Shown here one piece after another: positions 12,374-23,331 of a stretch of DNA of 64,000 nucleotides. The notes below the pieces were generated by a model, which saw only the letters and a list, made by a program, of their open reading frames with translations, was not told where the DNA came from and did no database searches. Origin of the DNA: Lottia gigantea (Eukaryota; Mollusca; Gastropoda; Lottiidae); the NCBI RefSeq assembly GCF_000327385.1, contig NW_008708752.1, positions 2,365,491-2,429,490 on the forward strand, in the 5' to 3' direction. The position numbers and the translations under genes were made by a program. Positions within the stretch are counted from its first letter, which is position 1. Each line of letters starts with the position of its first letter.

Positions 12374-13802
12374 TTTGATGACTCTTTTAACTCTTACATT
12401 TAAGTATCTGCAAAATACATCAGCATATTCTTATAATGACAAAAGAAATGAAAACACATACAATCATATATATATTATATAATGGGCAGCATTCATCATC
12501 TCTACAAGGCTTGTATAGTAGATTTGTCTTCAAATCAAAACAGAAATTCGAAGTTACAATATGATTTGACATTAGAAAATGGTTTGTTCGAAATAAAGGT
12601 CCATTTCAAAGGAAAAATCATCAAATCTTATTTCTTACTAAGGGCCAAGGTGGAAGAGAAAGATTGGAGGCAAATACAATTTAAGCCTAAAATCGGTGAT
12701 TGATCTGTTTGCTGTTAAAAGTCATGCAAAATTAATGTTGTATGTATTTTAAAACCACTGAGTTTACAAAGTTTAGATTTTAGCCTAATATTTCACAGAA
12801 AAATGTCTGAGCAAAGCAAAAAGTTTTATGAATTTTTTTGTAACATTTTTCAAGATACTTGGAATATCAGCCTCACAATAGTACTGTTAGTCTTAGAATG
12901 TATTTGCGTTGATAAAAATATAATTTTTTTTAAGTTTACATTGAAAAGAAACACATTTTTACCCTGGACAATCCAACCGAAAATAGTAAACAAATTTTTA
13001 AGACATAATCATCAAAGACATTCTAAGACTTACAGTATTATTTGGAGCCTAATACATAGACATAGTTTGCGAAGTAATTACCAGTCAACTCGTCTACATG
13101 TCAACTCAACAATCAGCATCCGCTGGAAGCAAACGTTAACCTGTCATCTAGCACAAAACTAGTTTGACATTGAGAAGATGACATATTTTGGGAAACTATA
13201 GAGGGGTTATACTATTTTTTTACATTTTAGATCTTGTTTCATGGGCGCAGACATATTGGTTCCTTAAAATGTATATATTTCTCGTGATAAAAACGAAATA
13301 TATTTCAAACTTAAAAATCTAACGCCTGTCTTTTTGCACAGTATAAAAATGTGATTTGTAAAAATAATTATATTAAATTTACTATAACCAAAAAATAAAG
13401 ACAAACCTTCAAATAACCTTCATATGACTTTTGTTCGTTTTGATTTGTGTGCGAGTTTAAAAATTAAAAAACTAACAAACCAATCAATTCGACAGATAAA
13501 AAGGCTGCAATCTTAACTCAATGGTTTTCATAATTTTTTTGCAAAATAACTCCGATACGAAATATACATAATTCTATAAGTTTTCAGTTTTGGTGACTTT
13601 GTTGATTTAATTTACAATTTTTCTGATCAAATAGTTACACTGGTAATGTTTTTTGTAGACTTGCTTAAAAATTTGATGTTTATTTTATTTTTCTTTCCAT
13701 AAAAAGTATGAAATCACAAATATGTACGGAAATACTATAGAATCCACAAAGTGTCTAATGAATTTGACCAGGTGCTCAATGTTATAGAATGGAGAGATAA
13801 TC
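12374..13802. other. divergent MTRF1L / CPSF3 intergenic region
   Basis: About 1.4 kb between two start codons, so it must hold both promoters. No TATA box or CpG-rich block stands out. Part of it (12846-12957) is a dispersed repeat also found at 45738-45850. Frames at 12482-12703 and 12803-13162 look like chance. Confidence 0.5.
12846..12957. repeat. dispersed repeat, copy 1 of 2
   Basis: About 110 bp aligning with 45738-45850: shared stretches include GCCTCACAATAGTA, TAGTCTTA, AATGTATTTGC, TTGATAAAAATAT and AAGTTTACATTGAAAA. Family unknown. Confidence 0.7.
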
Positions 13803-16800
13803 ATGGCTGAACAAACCAAACCAGAAACTGTTATTATCCCCGCCGAGGAAGGGGAACAGTTAATTATACAACCCCTGTGAGTAATATGAATATTCCAGAA
13901 TTGACATAATTCTCGTTGAGTTTGTTTTGAATTGTATTTCTCTGCTAAATGTTCATTTGGAGGTATCACAGAGACTCACAGTATCTCATTCAGCAGAAAC
14001 ATAATAAATCACAAAGCATATATTTACATGTCTAGTTGGTGGCTGCTGGTTGTTGATTTGTCATTATTTAACAGTTGTGTAACTTTCAAGATCGCTGACT
14101 GCAGTTGCTATGCACATCGGCGGAGCCAGGTTTACGTCTGAGGGGGGAAATATCTGAGTTGTCAGAATTTCTAATGTAGTTATGAGATTTTTGCCAGAAA
14201 ACATGCTTTTAGGGTTGCAGGGGGTGCGGCTGCCCAGTCTGCCCCCCTTTGGCTCTGCCACTGGCTATGCATGTGGCTGTGGGCACAAATTTAATGTGCG
14301 AAGACTTCATAGACATGTTTGTGTTCATGTTTTTGTGAACAATTTGAGATCATTTAAAAATAAGGTTCTTTATTAAGGCTATTTTAAAGGTCTTTAGTTA
14401 AACTGTATAAAAGTTATTTGTCATGATATGCTTCATAAACATAAGCTTACATAATTTTTTTTAGGGGTGCTGGCCAGGAAGTAGGAAGATCATGTATTAT
14501 GTTAAAATTCAAAGGCAAGAAAATCATGGTATGATTTTTTCCCTTTCATTCAACATCAGACTTTGAACTTTTTTGTTTTAGTTAGCATTCTATACATTTA
14601 GTATTTTACTTTTTTTATTTTAACAACCGGATCTATCAGCTTCTAGCACAATATTTAAATTTTGAAACTAAGAAATTTTTTTTAAAAAGATTCATTATCA
14701 TGGCATTATTTGGTCATTTTTTCAGATTTCAAATTTAAAAGATGTTTATAACTTATTCTTTGCAACTTTGTTCTATTTTTCAGTTGGATTGTGGGATACA
14801 TCCTGGTATGAATGGTTATGCCTCTTTACCATTTTTAGATTCAGTTGATGTTGAAGATATAGATCTGTTATTAGTCAGTCAGTAAGTCATCTTTTAGCTT
14901 GTACTGGTACTAGTATTGGTATTTTGTAACCAATGGTCATCTCTTCATCTGGCTCAATATAATGCAGGAGGGTTAACATAATGACCCTCTTAAGTCATTT
15001 CATTTCATATGGAACGGCAAAGTTGTAGATTTTTCATACTTTTGTACAAGTGGCAACACTTGTCGGTTATTGTAGCTTATACAGATGATCCATGTTTTTT
15101 ATTCTGAAGGCACTTTTGGAAGCTAAAATTGACTTAGTTAAAACAAATCAAATGAATAACTGACAGATTTTCTATAAATGTGACATGATTTATTCATTCT
15201 TATTTCAGCTTTCATCTTGATCATTGTGGAGCACTGCCATTTTTCTTAGAGAAAACTAAGTTCAAAGGTCGATGTTTTATGACCCATGCCTCTAAAGCTA
15301 TCTATAGATGGCTATTATCAGATTATGTTAAAGTTAGGTAAGTGACCAACATTTAACCTTTGAACTCAGTAATATTTCAGTAATATTTCAGTAATATATC
15401 AACTGATGATATGTTATTGTGTTAATATTTCAGTAATATATCAACTGATGATATGTTATTGTGTTAATATTTCAGTAATATATCAACTGATGATATGTTA
15501 TTTTGTTAATATTTCAGTAATATATCAACTGATATGTTATTTTGTTAATATTTCAGTAATATATCAACTGATGATATGTTATTTTGTTCATATTTCAGTA
15601 ATATATCAACTGATGATATGTTATTTTGTTAATATTTCAGTAATATATCAACTGATGATATGTTATTTTGTTAATATTTCAGTAATATATCAACTGATAT
15701 GTTATTTTGTTAATATTTCAGTAATATATCAACTGATGATATGTTATTGTGTTAATATTTCAGTAATATATCAACTGATGATATGTTATTGTGTTAATAT
15801 TTCAGTAATATATCAGCTGATGATATGTTATTTTGTTAATATTTCAGTAATATATCAACTGATATGTTATTTTGTTAATATTTCAGTAATATATCAACTG
15901 ATGATATGTTATTTTGTTAATATTTCAGTAATATATCAACTGATGATATGTTATTTTGTTCATATTTCAGTAATATATCAACTGATGATATGTTATTTTG
16001 TTAATATTTCAGTAATATATCAACTGATGATATGTTATTTTGTTAATATTTCAGTAATATATCAACTGATGATATGTTATTTTGTTAATATTTCAGTAAT
16101 ATATCAACTGATGATATGTTATTTTGTTAATATTTCAGTAATATATCAACTGATGATATGTTATTTTGTTAATATTTCAGTAATATATCAACTGATGATA
16201 TGTTATTTTGTTCATATTTCAGTAATATATCAACTGATGATATGTTATTTTGTTCATATTTCAGTAATATATCAACTGATGATATGTTATTTTGTTCATA
16301 TTTCAGTAATATATCAACTGATGATATGTTATTTTGTTCATATTTCAGTAATATATCAACTGATGATATGTTATTTTGTTAATATTTCAGTAATATATCA
16401 ACTGATGATATGTTATTTTGTTAATATTTCAGTAATATATCAACTGATGATATGTTATATACTGAGGCTGATTTAGTAAATTCAATGGATAAAATAGAAA
16501 CTGTCAACTTTCATCAGGTAAAACCATTTTATATAGATTAAACAAAGTCATCATTATTGTCAACCTATTATACTATTCTATGATTTTGAAATCTTACCAG
16601 AATCTTAACTTGGTTTATCCTTCTGTAGGAAACTGAAATTAATGGAGTTAAGTTTTGGTGCTATACAGCTGGTCATGTATTAGGAGCAGCCATGTTTATG
16701 ATTGAAATAGCTGGTGTCAAGGTAAACTATCCTTTGTTTCAGAAGACATTTTCCTTATTTTGGGGGATTGAGAGCTGTCACCTGGCGGACTTTCGACAGC

Positions 16801-19800
16801 ACTGGCCAGGGAATAAGAATTTTTCTTGCCTTGAGGAGGATTCGAACCCACAGCACTTGAATGCCTGGCATGTGGCAATATCTAACTGGCTATAGGTTGG
16901 GCTAATCCACTGCCAAAAAATCATGGTCAAAATTGTAGCTAGTCATTTTGAAAATACCATCAGACATAACTGGCAAATACAGATAAATAAACAGTCCTGG
17001 AATATACTTTACATTTACAGAGAATCTGTCTCATGTCTGTTAAATTGTTTCAACCCAAAATAGAAGTCAGTACTTTGCTGGAAAGTCTCTCGATGACTTT
17101 GAAATGTTTATATTATTTGATTTTTATTTATATTTCAGATTTTGTATACTGGTGACTATTCTAGACAAGAAGACAGACATTTAATGGCTGCTGAATTACC
17201 TAATGTTAAACCAGATGTAGTTATTATTGTAAGTCTCTACTGTTATAGTATAAATAAGTACCAGCAGACGACTTTGTAGTAATTCAGTTATTTTCCAATC
17301 TGGATATTACTAAATTTGGTGAAGCTTATTTCTGCATGGGGTAATGTTAATCATGAATTGGACACTTTCATGTACATGCTGGTATGTTTTTATTGAATTG
17401 TAGATCAATTTGATGCCAGGTTTTTTGTCCTAAAAGTGCTACATAAAGCAGAGACTAACTATTTGGGGGTTACCCCATTCTATACATCTTCACAATGTCA
17501 AGCTATACGAACTTCGTCTTTTAGAGTTTGGGATACCTTGACTTTGACTTTGTGAGTATGCATTCTATTGGACCATTTAAGATTTACAGGAATCATTTGA
17601 TTGTTGTTGCTTTGTTTCAATACTAAATTTGATCTCTTAAGACATATTTTCATACAGGAATCAACATATGGTGTACATATACATGAAAAACGTGAAGACC
17701 GAGAGAGTAGATTTACTGGTTTAGTACATGATATAGTCAATAGAGGTGGAAGATGTTTAATACCAGTATTTGCTTTAGGTAGAGCTCAGGAATTACTACT
17801 TATATTAGGTAAGTCAGACAGCTTTTGTATGATTTATAAAGATTACTTAATTCATGAGAACCCTCAAAATTATACGTAAAAGGTATATTTAAGAGGTTTT
17901 CTATGCTTTAAATGTTGATTCAATCATTCTAATTTTCTTAAATCTACGGTTCTGGCAATTCCGCTAAAACTAAGCTATCACTATCACAAGAGCCGTTCAT
18001 AATATCAAGTGGCCTTTGTGATAACTAATTTACATCATATACATATATATATTATTATGTTATTATGTTTCAGATGAATATTGGAGTATCCATCCTGAAT
18101 TACATGATATACCTATATATTATGCTTCATCATTAGCTAAGAAATGTATGAGTGTTTATCAGACATATATTAATGCTATGAATGATAGAATACGTAAACA
18201 AATCACAATGAGTAATCCCTTTGTATTTAAACATATTATTAATCTTAAGGTAAAACCCTAATTTTCTTGATTTTTGAATGATTTGACTGTTTTAAGAAAC
18301 ATCAAAACTTGAGTAATGCAATGAAAAATCAATTCTTGGACTCATTTTTTATCCAAAATGTGTTTGACTCCATGAAATGTAGCCATATTTTGTCCAGTTG
18401 TTTTGTGAAAAAAGCCTTCATACTACAGTCTATTCTCTTACTGACAAAATGAGTTAATTACATTGTTGTCCAAATGGGAAATATAACTCCTTTTAAAAAT
18501 AACAAAGTAGCTCTTGGCATCTTTGGTCATTAATGTTTCTGTGAAAGATCACTAGATTAAGTGATTCACTTTAGCGAAGATAAAATGCAAAAGAGTGTGT
18601 GGTGTAGGTTCAGAAAAACCAACACAATGTCAACAATTGTCTTCTTGAATAATCTTAAAAAGGTAAAAATTGATAGTGTACAAGTGTTTTCAGAACATTT
18701 TTTCCTTGTAGAGTATGGATCAGTTTGAAGATATTGGTCCATCTGTTGTGTTAGCATCACCTGGTATGATGCAGAGTGGTTTATCTAGAGAGTTATTTGA
18801 AGCGTGGTGTACTAGTAAACATAACGGTTGTATTATAGCTGGTTATTGTGTTGAAGGAACGTTAGCAAAGGTATTTATTTTTCTGTTTCTGAGGCTTTGG
18901 TGGCTCAGTGCTTGGTCACTCACATGAAGGTCCCTACATAGGTGCAGATATGCGATTCAATTTTTAACCATGTTTCCCTTGAAGGTGATGCAAGTCGAAG
19001 TAGCTTACATGGAATAACAGTCTTTCTGATTGGACAATAAACCAAGGCTTCATGTGCTACTGACTGAACAGTACACTTCATTCAACTTCATTAGCCTAAT
19101 GGGATTCACTTGAAACAGATTCTTCTACTTGAGGTGTAGGAAAAAGTTGTATAGTTTTCAATGTAATTGTAAATTTTATTACAGCATGTATTATCAGAAC
19201 CAGATGAAATAGTAACAATGAATGGTCATAAATTACCAATGAGATGTTCTGTAGACTATATCTCATTCTCAGCTCATGCTGATTACCAACAAACCAGTGA
19301 ATTTTTACGAGCTTTACAACCACCTCATGTAGTAAGTTGACACATATGCAATAGGCATTTTTGCTTCTCTGTTTTATCCTTTCAAACATCCAATGTATCT
19401 TTTGATCCATTTGTCCTACTCCAAGTCATCCAACCTATCTATTTTTAGGGCATTATGGTTAAGCTGTAATCGTTTCAGAAATTTGTTGGCGATTTCACAA
19501 ATCATATTTTGTGTTTGTATTAAAGGTGTTAGTTCACGGTGAAGCTAATGAAATGAGTAGATTAAAGGCAGCGTTACAAAGAGAATATGAAGATAATGAA
19601 GATTATAAAATGGAAGTTCACAATCCTAGAAATACAGTCGGTGTTGAGTTACATTTCAGAGGAGAAAAAATGGCAAAGGTACTTACCTATTCTTTTGCAA
19701 TTTTACATAAAAGTTAGTGTTATGAAATTTTGATAATTCCAAAGAATTATTAAATTTTTTTTATAATTTTTCGTGACTTCATGAAAAAGCCTCTGTAACT

Positions 19801-21699
19801 CCTGCCAGTTTTAGGAAAGACGTCTGATGCTCCTTAGCTCTTGCCAGTTTGGACCAGAAGATTGTCTGCTGTTTTACTTGTTGTTGACAGTTTTTAATAA
19901 CATGTGATATTGTACTTTTAGGTAGTTGGTAATCTGGCTTCACAGAAACCTACTGATGGTCAACAGATCTCTGGTATCTTGGTTAAAAGAAATTTTAATT
20001 ATCATGTTGTGGCACCTGAAGATTTACCTAGTAAGTTAAGACTGGGTTGATATGTTCCTCTTGGGAATACTTTAGTGGTTCACAGATGTTTGTGAAAAAG
20101 TTAACTATAAATAACTACTGTTTATTAGCTGAACGGCTTCCTCGTTTACATTGACCTTTGATGACCATAATATTACTTCATTTCATTTCATTAAACAACT
20201 TGGATGAGTACATTTAGGCAAGGCATGAGAGATTGTTGTTAATGCACAACATATCACTTTCCTTTCCATTTCAGATTATACAGATCTAGCAATGAGTACA
20301 GTGACACAAAGATTAAGTATAGCTTATACAGGAACTATACCATTATTACAGTTCTATCTAACACAGTTAGCGGGTGAAATGGAACATACTAAAGTCAAGG
20401 AAAAACCTGCTTTACGTGTCTTTAAGAGTGTTACTATTATATTCGAACCCCGAATGGTGGTAGTGGAGGTAAGAAAAATTTTGTGGTTTTATTTACAGAA
20501 TAAATAAACCATTTTTACAAGGATAGCAACTTAGATACTTTGAAGATCCTTTCAATTAATCCTTGTCCTAAATCAAACAGCTTGGCATTGATCATTCCCA
20601 AATTACCAATCTTGGGTCGACTGGATTAATGTCATGTAAAGTTTCTGACTGTGCATCAGAACCTCCCTAAAAGATTTGCTGGACCATTTTCCATGTCTCC
20701 ATTTTATTCCTTTATTTACCCTTTATTCCTTTCTTACCAATTGACTATAATGAATACTACACTTTATGTTTAACAATTACTGTTTAATGATATTTTTATC
20801 TTGCATAATTTTCTTTTCCATGTTTCCAGTGGATATCTAACCCAGTGACTGATATGTATGCTGATGCTGTAGTAACTGTAGTATTAAGAGCAGAACGAGA
20901 TCCTATGCCTCAGAAAGGTAAGGTCAAATGAAAGAACTGTAGTATAAGTGACAAATCTGGTACCATTTGATTGATCCCTAGAATTGGAACATGCAGAACA
21001 TGTTAAGAACTCACCAATCGAGTGCCACCAAGGTCTCCTATTCTAGATTAAACCATCATGGTCTTCTCAATATTTATGGATTTCAGGATTACCACATTAC
21101 AAATATTCTTAACGAATGCTTAATTTTTTTTAAGAAGTGATACATATATCTGAAATTGAGCTTCATTAGCCAGTAATGCAAATTAACTCTTCAGGATAAC
21201 TATTGATTTTTCAGCTGTACCTAGAGCTATCCGTGTTGATAAACATCACTTTCAAGAATGTATGTTAGATATGTTACAAGATATGTTTGGTCCAGAAGCC
21301 ACTAGTAAATTAATACGAGGTGATAAAATGACTGTTACAGTAGATGAGAATACAGCTACTGTAGATTTAGATACACTGGTAAGTACCTAACTTTGAATCA
21401 TCAGCCTGGTTTAAAATATTAGATATTCACAATTTCAAAAGATTGAGTGGAACTTTGATGGCTCATTAGATTAGACATGGGCTGGCTAACTTGAAGGTCT
21501 AGGGTTCAATCATACAACTTTTTGATTCTTTTGTAACTTCAACCTAATTCAGTCCAATTTTTACCAAAAATTATTTAAAAAAGAATTTTGTTTTTTATGT
21601 TTTTAGGAAGTAACAAGTGAAAATGAAACATTACAACAAATTGTTCATACTGCAGTGAATAGATTACATCAAGCTGTTACACCATTAAAATCATCCTAG
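13803..21699 (+). CDS. CPSF3: cleavage and polyadenylation specificity factor subunit 3 (CPSF73)
   Basis: Zinc-dependent endonuclease that cuts pre-mRNA at the poly(A) site and histone pre-mRNA 3' ends, in the nucleus. Seventeen exons: 13803-13876, 14465-14528, 14784-14881, 15209-15337, 16433-16517, 16629-16721, 17139-17228, 17658-17808, 18074-18249, 18712-18870, 19185-19331, 19526-19678, 19922-20030, 20275-20468, 20830-20917, 21215-21378, 21607-21699; 2067 nt, 688 aa (human 684), every phase consistent. Metallo-beta-lactamase signature HFHLDH at residues 79-84; later metal and beta-CASP motifs include [52 protein letters not shown]-like [15 protein letters not shown] and [11 protein letters not shown]. 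The C-terminal CPSF100-binding region is present but the least conserved part. The fourth intron (15338-16432) is almost entirely a 42-bp repeat that copies its own 3' splice site. Confidence 0.98.
14115..14263. mobile_element. hAT-type MITE with 8-bp target duplication
   Basis: A 149-bp non-coding element in CPSF3 intron 1. It is flanked by perfect 8-bp direct repeats GCTATGCA (14107-14114 and 14264-14271). Its ends are imperfect inverted repeats: CATCGGCGGAGCCAGG at the left, and CAGTGGCAGAGCCAAAGG read inward from the right. Eight-base duplications are typical of hAT transposons. A diverged partial copy lies at 49365-49415. Confidence 0.8.
15392..16432 (+). repeat. 42-bp tandem array of duplicated 3' splice sites (CPSF3 intron 4)
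   Basis: Twenty-five head-to-tail units (22 of 42 bp and 3 of 39 bp, total 1041 bp) filling 95% of a 1095-bp intron. Each unit has 26 bp identical or nearly so to the first bases of CPSF3 exon 5 (TAATATATCAACTGATGATA then TGTTAT) and 16 bp of intron end (TTTGTTAATATTTCAG-like). Exon 5 itself (from 16433) is the last, partial copy. Variants are TTGTG/TTTTG, GTTAATA/GTTCATA and loss of one GAT triplet. The 14-codon period leaves a spurious 356-aa open frame over the array. Confidence 0.97.
16755..16905 (-). mobile_element. tRNA-derived SINE fragment (CPSF3 intron 6)
   Basis: Minus strand reads an A-box-like TATAGCCAGTTAGATATTGCC followed by a B-box GGGTTCGAATCC. The spacing fits a tRNA-like polymerase III promoter. 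The body is short and degraded. Confidence 0.5.
17488..17560. mobile_element. MITE family A, left-end fragment
   Basis: CTTCACAATGTCAAGCTATA then CGAACTTCGTCTT and ACCTTGACTTTGACTTTG match the left terminus of family A; the rest is missing. Confidence 0.6.
18885..19095 (+). mobile_element. tRNA-derived SINE (CPSF3 intron 10)
   Basis: GGTGGCTCAGTGCTTGGTCA (A-box-like), then GTGCAGATATGCGATTCAA (degenerate B box), then a body containing GACAATAAACC (shared with 42130) and a tail of ACTTCATTCAACTTCATT. The order is that of mollusc tRNA SINEs. Confidence 0.6.
21449..21535 (+). mobile_element. tRNA-derived SINE head fragment (CPSF3 last intron)
   Basis: TGATGGCTCATTAGATTAGA (A-box-like) and GTCTAGGGTTCAATC (B box) about 35 bases apart; no recognisable body. 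Confidence 0.45.
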
Positions 21700-21986
21700 C
21701 CACACCCAATCTTCATAACTTCATTATCATCTAAGAACTGAATAATAATACAGCATCATTTTCAACAGGCTATTTATTCAGGGCTTGTGATTTCCTGCTG
21801 GAGTTTGGAACATGTTGTGACAAATTCAGAGTGAAAGCAATGTGGCATGGAAAGAACAATGTATATATTCCAAGAAGCAAAATACTTAAATTTTCTTAAT
21901 ATCGAGAAGATCATGTTAGTGAAATATGTGACATGAATGTTTTTCATTATTCAAGATCAGTTGTTCAGATTGGAAGTGCTTTTATT

Positions 21987-21992
21987 AATAAA
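21987..21992 (+). terminator. poly(A) signal of CPSF3
   Basis: AATAAA 288 nt past the CPSF3 stop; a second AATAAA at 22150-22155 could give a longer 3' UTR. Confidence 0.5.
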
Positions 21993-22979
21993 TAATCATG
22001 TAAGGGAAATAGAGATCAGATGTGAACTGAAAGTCTCCTGTTTGTTAAATTTTTCTGAGGGACTATAAACTTCATTGTATCACTTTCTATAAATTCATCT
22101 CTTCAATTCCATTCAATCAATCAAAAGATATTGTTGAGTAATATTTTCTAATAAAATCTATGAAAATATATCATTGTATCTTTCAGCCATCTGTAGCTTT
22201 ACCAGAATGAAAATTTTGCATTCAATTAGTCTACAATTGAATATAAAACTGCTCATACTGGTGATGTTCTTATTTGAAAACAAAGTTGCTAGTGGGTGTT
22301 TTTATAACTTGATTGGCAAGCTATCTTTAAATATACTCAGTTTTAGATTTCAATATTTACTGTTTTTTTATATCATGTACAATACAAATGACATTACAAA
22401 AAGATGAAAAATGAACATTCTCTCAATTGACAGATATTCATTCATTCATTTCATTTACTATCACAGTTGGTAATAAAATCATATTTGATATTATATTTAA
22501 CCATAAGCTCTAACTCTAATTATGCTACATGCACCCAACATGCCTTTCAGTTTCAATGCTATTTACATTCTTTTCTTTAGCAAATGCAAATAAAACATAG
22601 TTAAAATAACACTTAATTTGCAATATAAATTAAACTTGGAAATACTTGAAATATATGAAATGCCCTTAAAAACTTGCGAAATTGTTTTGAAAATACTTAC
22701 AAAAATTACAAATGTATTTGTTTTAAAGGTAAATAAAACACTTTGTTCTTTTTAAATTGCACTTTCTAATAAATTACACTTTAAGTACCAAATTCACATA
22801 TAAAAAATGTCCCTTTTAAATGCCAAATAGTAGAATTAGAACACAATCGAAATGCAAATTAACTTGCGGACACTTTTACAGAAATACTGTTTCATCCATT
22901 AAACTACAATCATCATCAGGATTTCTTTCATCTAAAATTTGTGTTTGTTCAGGTCCAAAAATCTATACATTTTAACTCT

Positions 22980-23270
22980 CTCAATCTCAATGCTGCCAAA
23001 TTTAGATGTCTTGCATTGCCATCTTCAAATAATTATGCTCTCACATGGCCATAATCAAATCTTAATGTTCTTTCATTGCTATATTCAAAACATAATGCTC
23101 TCACATTGCAATTATCAAAAACAGAATGTTCTCACATTGCCATAAACCTAATGCTCTCACAATGCCATAATTAAACCTTAATGCTCCCTAGCTCATTGCC
23201 ATAATCAAAACATAATGCCCTCACATTGCAATAATCAAATCTTAATGTTCTCTCATAGCCATCAATGCCT
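22980..23270. repeat. imperfect tandem repeat, unit about 30-33 bp
   Basis: Degenerate copies of AATGCTCTCACATTGCCATA followed by ATCAAATCTT, about eight units with many indels, lying in the RFWD3 3' flank. Confidence 0.75.
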
Positions 23271-23331
23271 TAACCCTCTTTTTGCCATCTCTGTAGCACT
23301 TTAAACTCATTTTATCCATTTCTTAACCCAT

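Larger units (their letters stand above)
21700..23331. other. convergent CPSF3 / RFWD3 3' ends
   Basis: Tail-to-tail spacer of 1.6 kb holding both 3' UTRs. Besides the CPSF3 poly(A) signals it contains an imperfect 30-33 bp repeat (22980-23270). No further gene seen. Confidence 0.55.

Noticed and set aside
12803-13162. 119-aa plus-strand open frame
   Set aside because: Overlaps a dispersed repeat shared with 45738-45850; no recognisable protein.
15392-16432. Recursive splicing through the array
   Set aside because: Classical recursive sites need AG followed by GT; here every AG is followed by TAATAT, so no donor is regenerated.
15406-16476. 356-aa open frame of 14-residue repeats ([14 protein letters not shown] type)
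   Set aside because: It is the 42-bp intron array read in a frame different from CPSF3; the unit length divisible by three keeps frames open. No start context or domain.
16755-16905. Functional tRNA genes at B-box-like sites (also 7950, 24230, 32960)
   Set aside because: No cloverleaf can be drawn with a proper acceptor stem; they look like tRNA-derived SINE heads.
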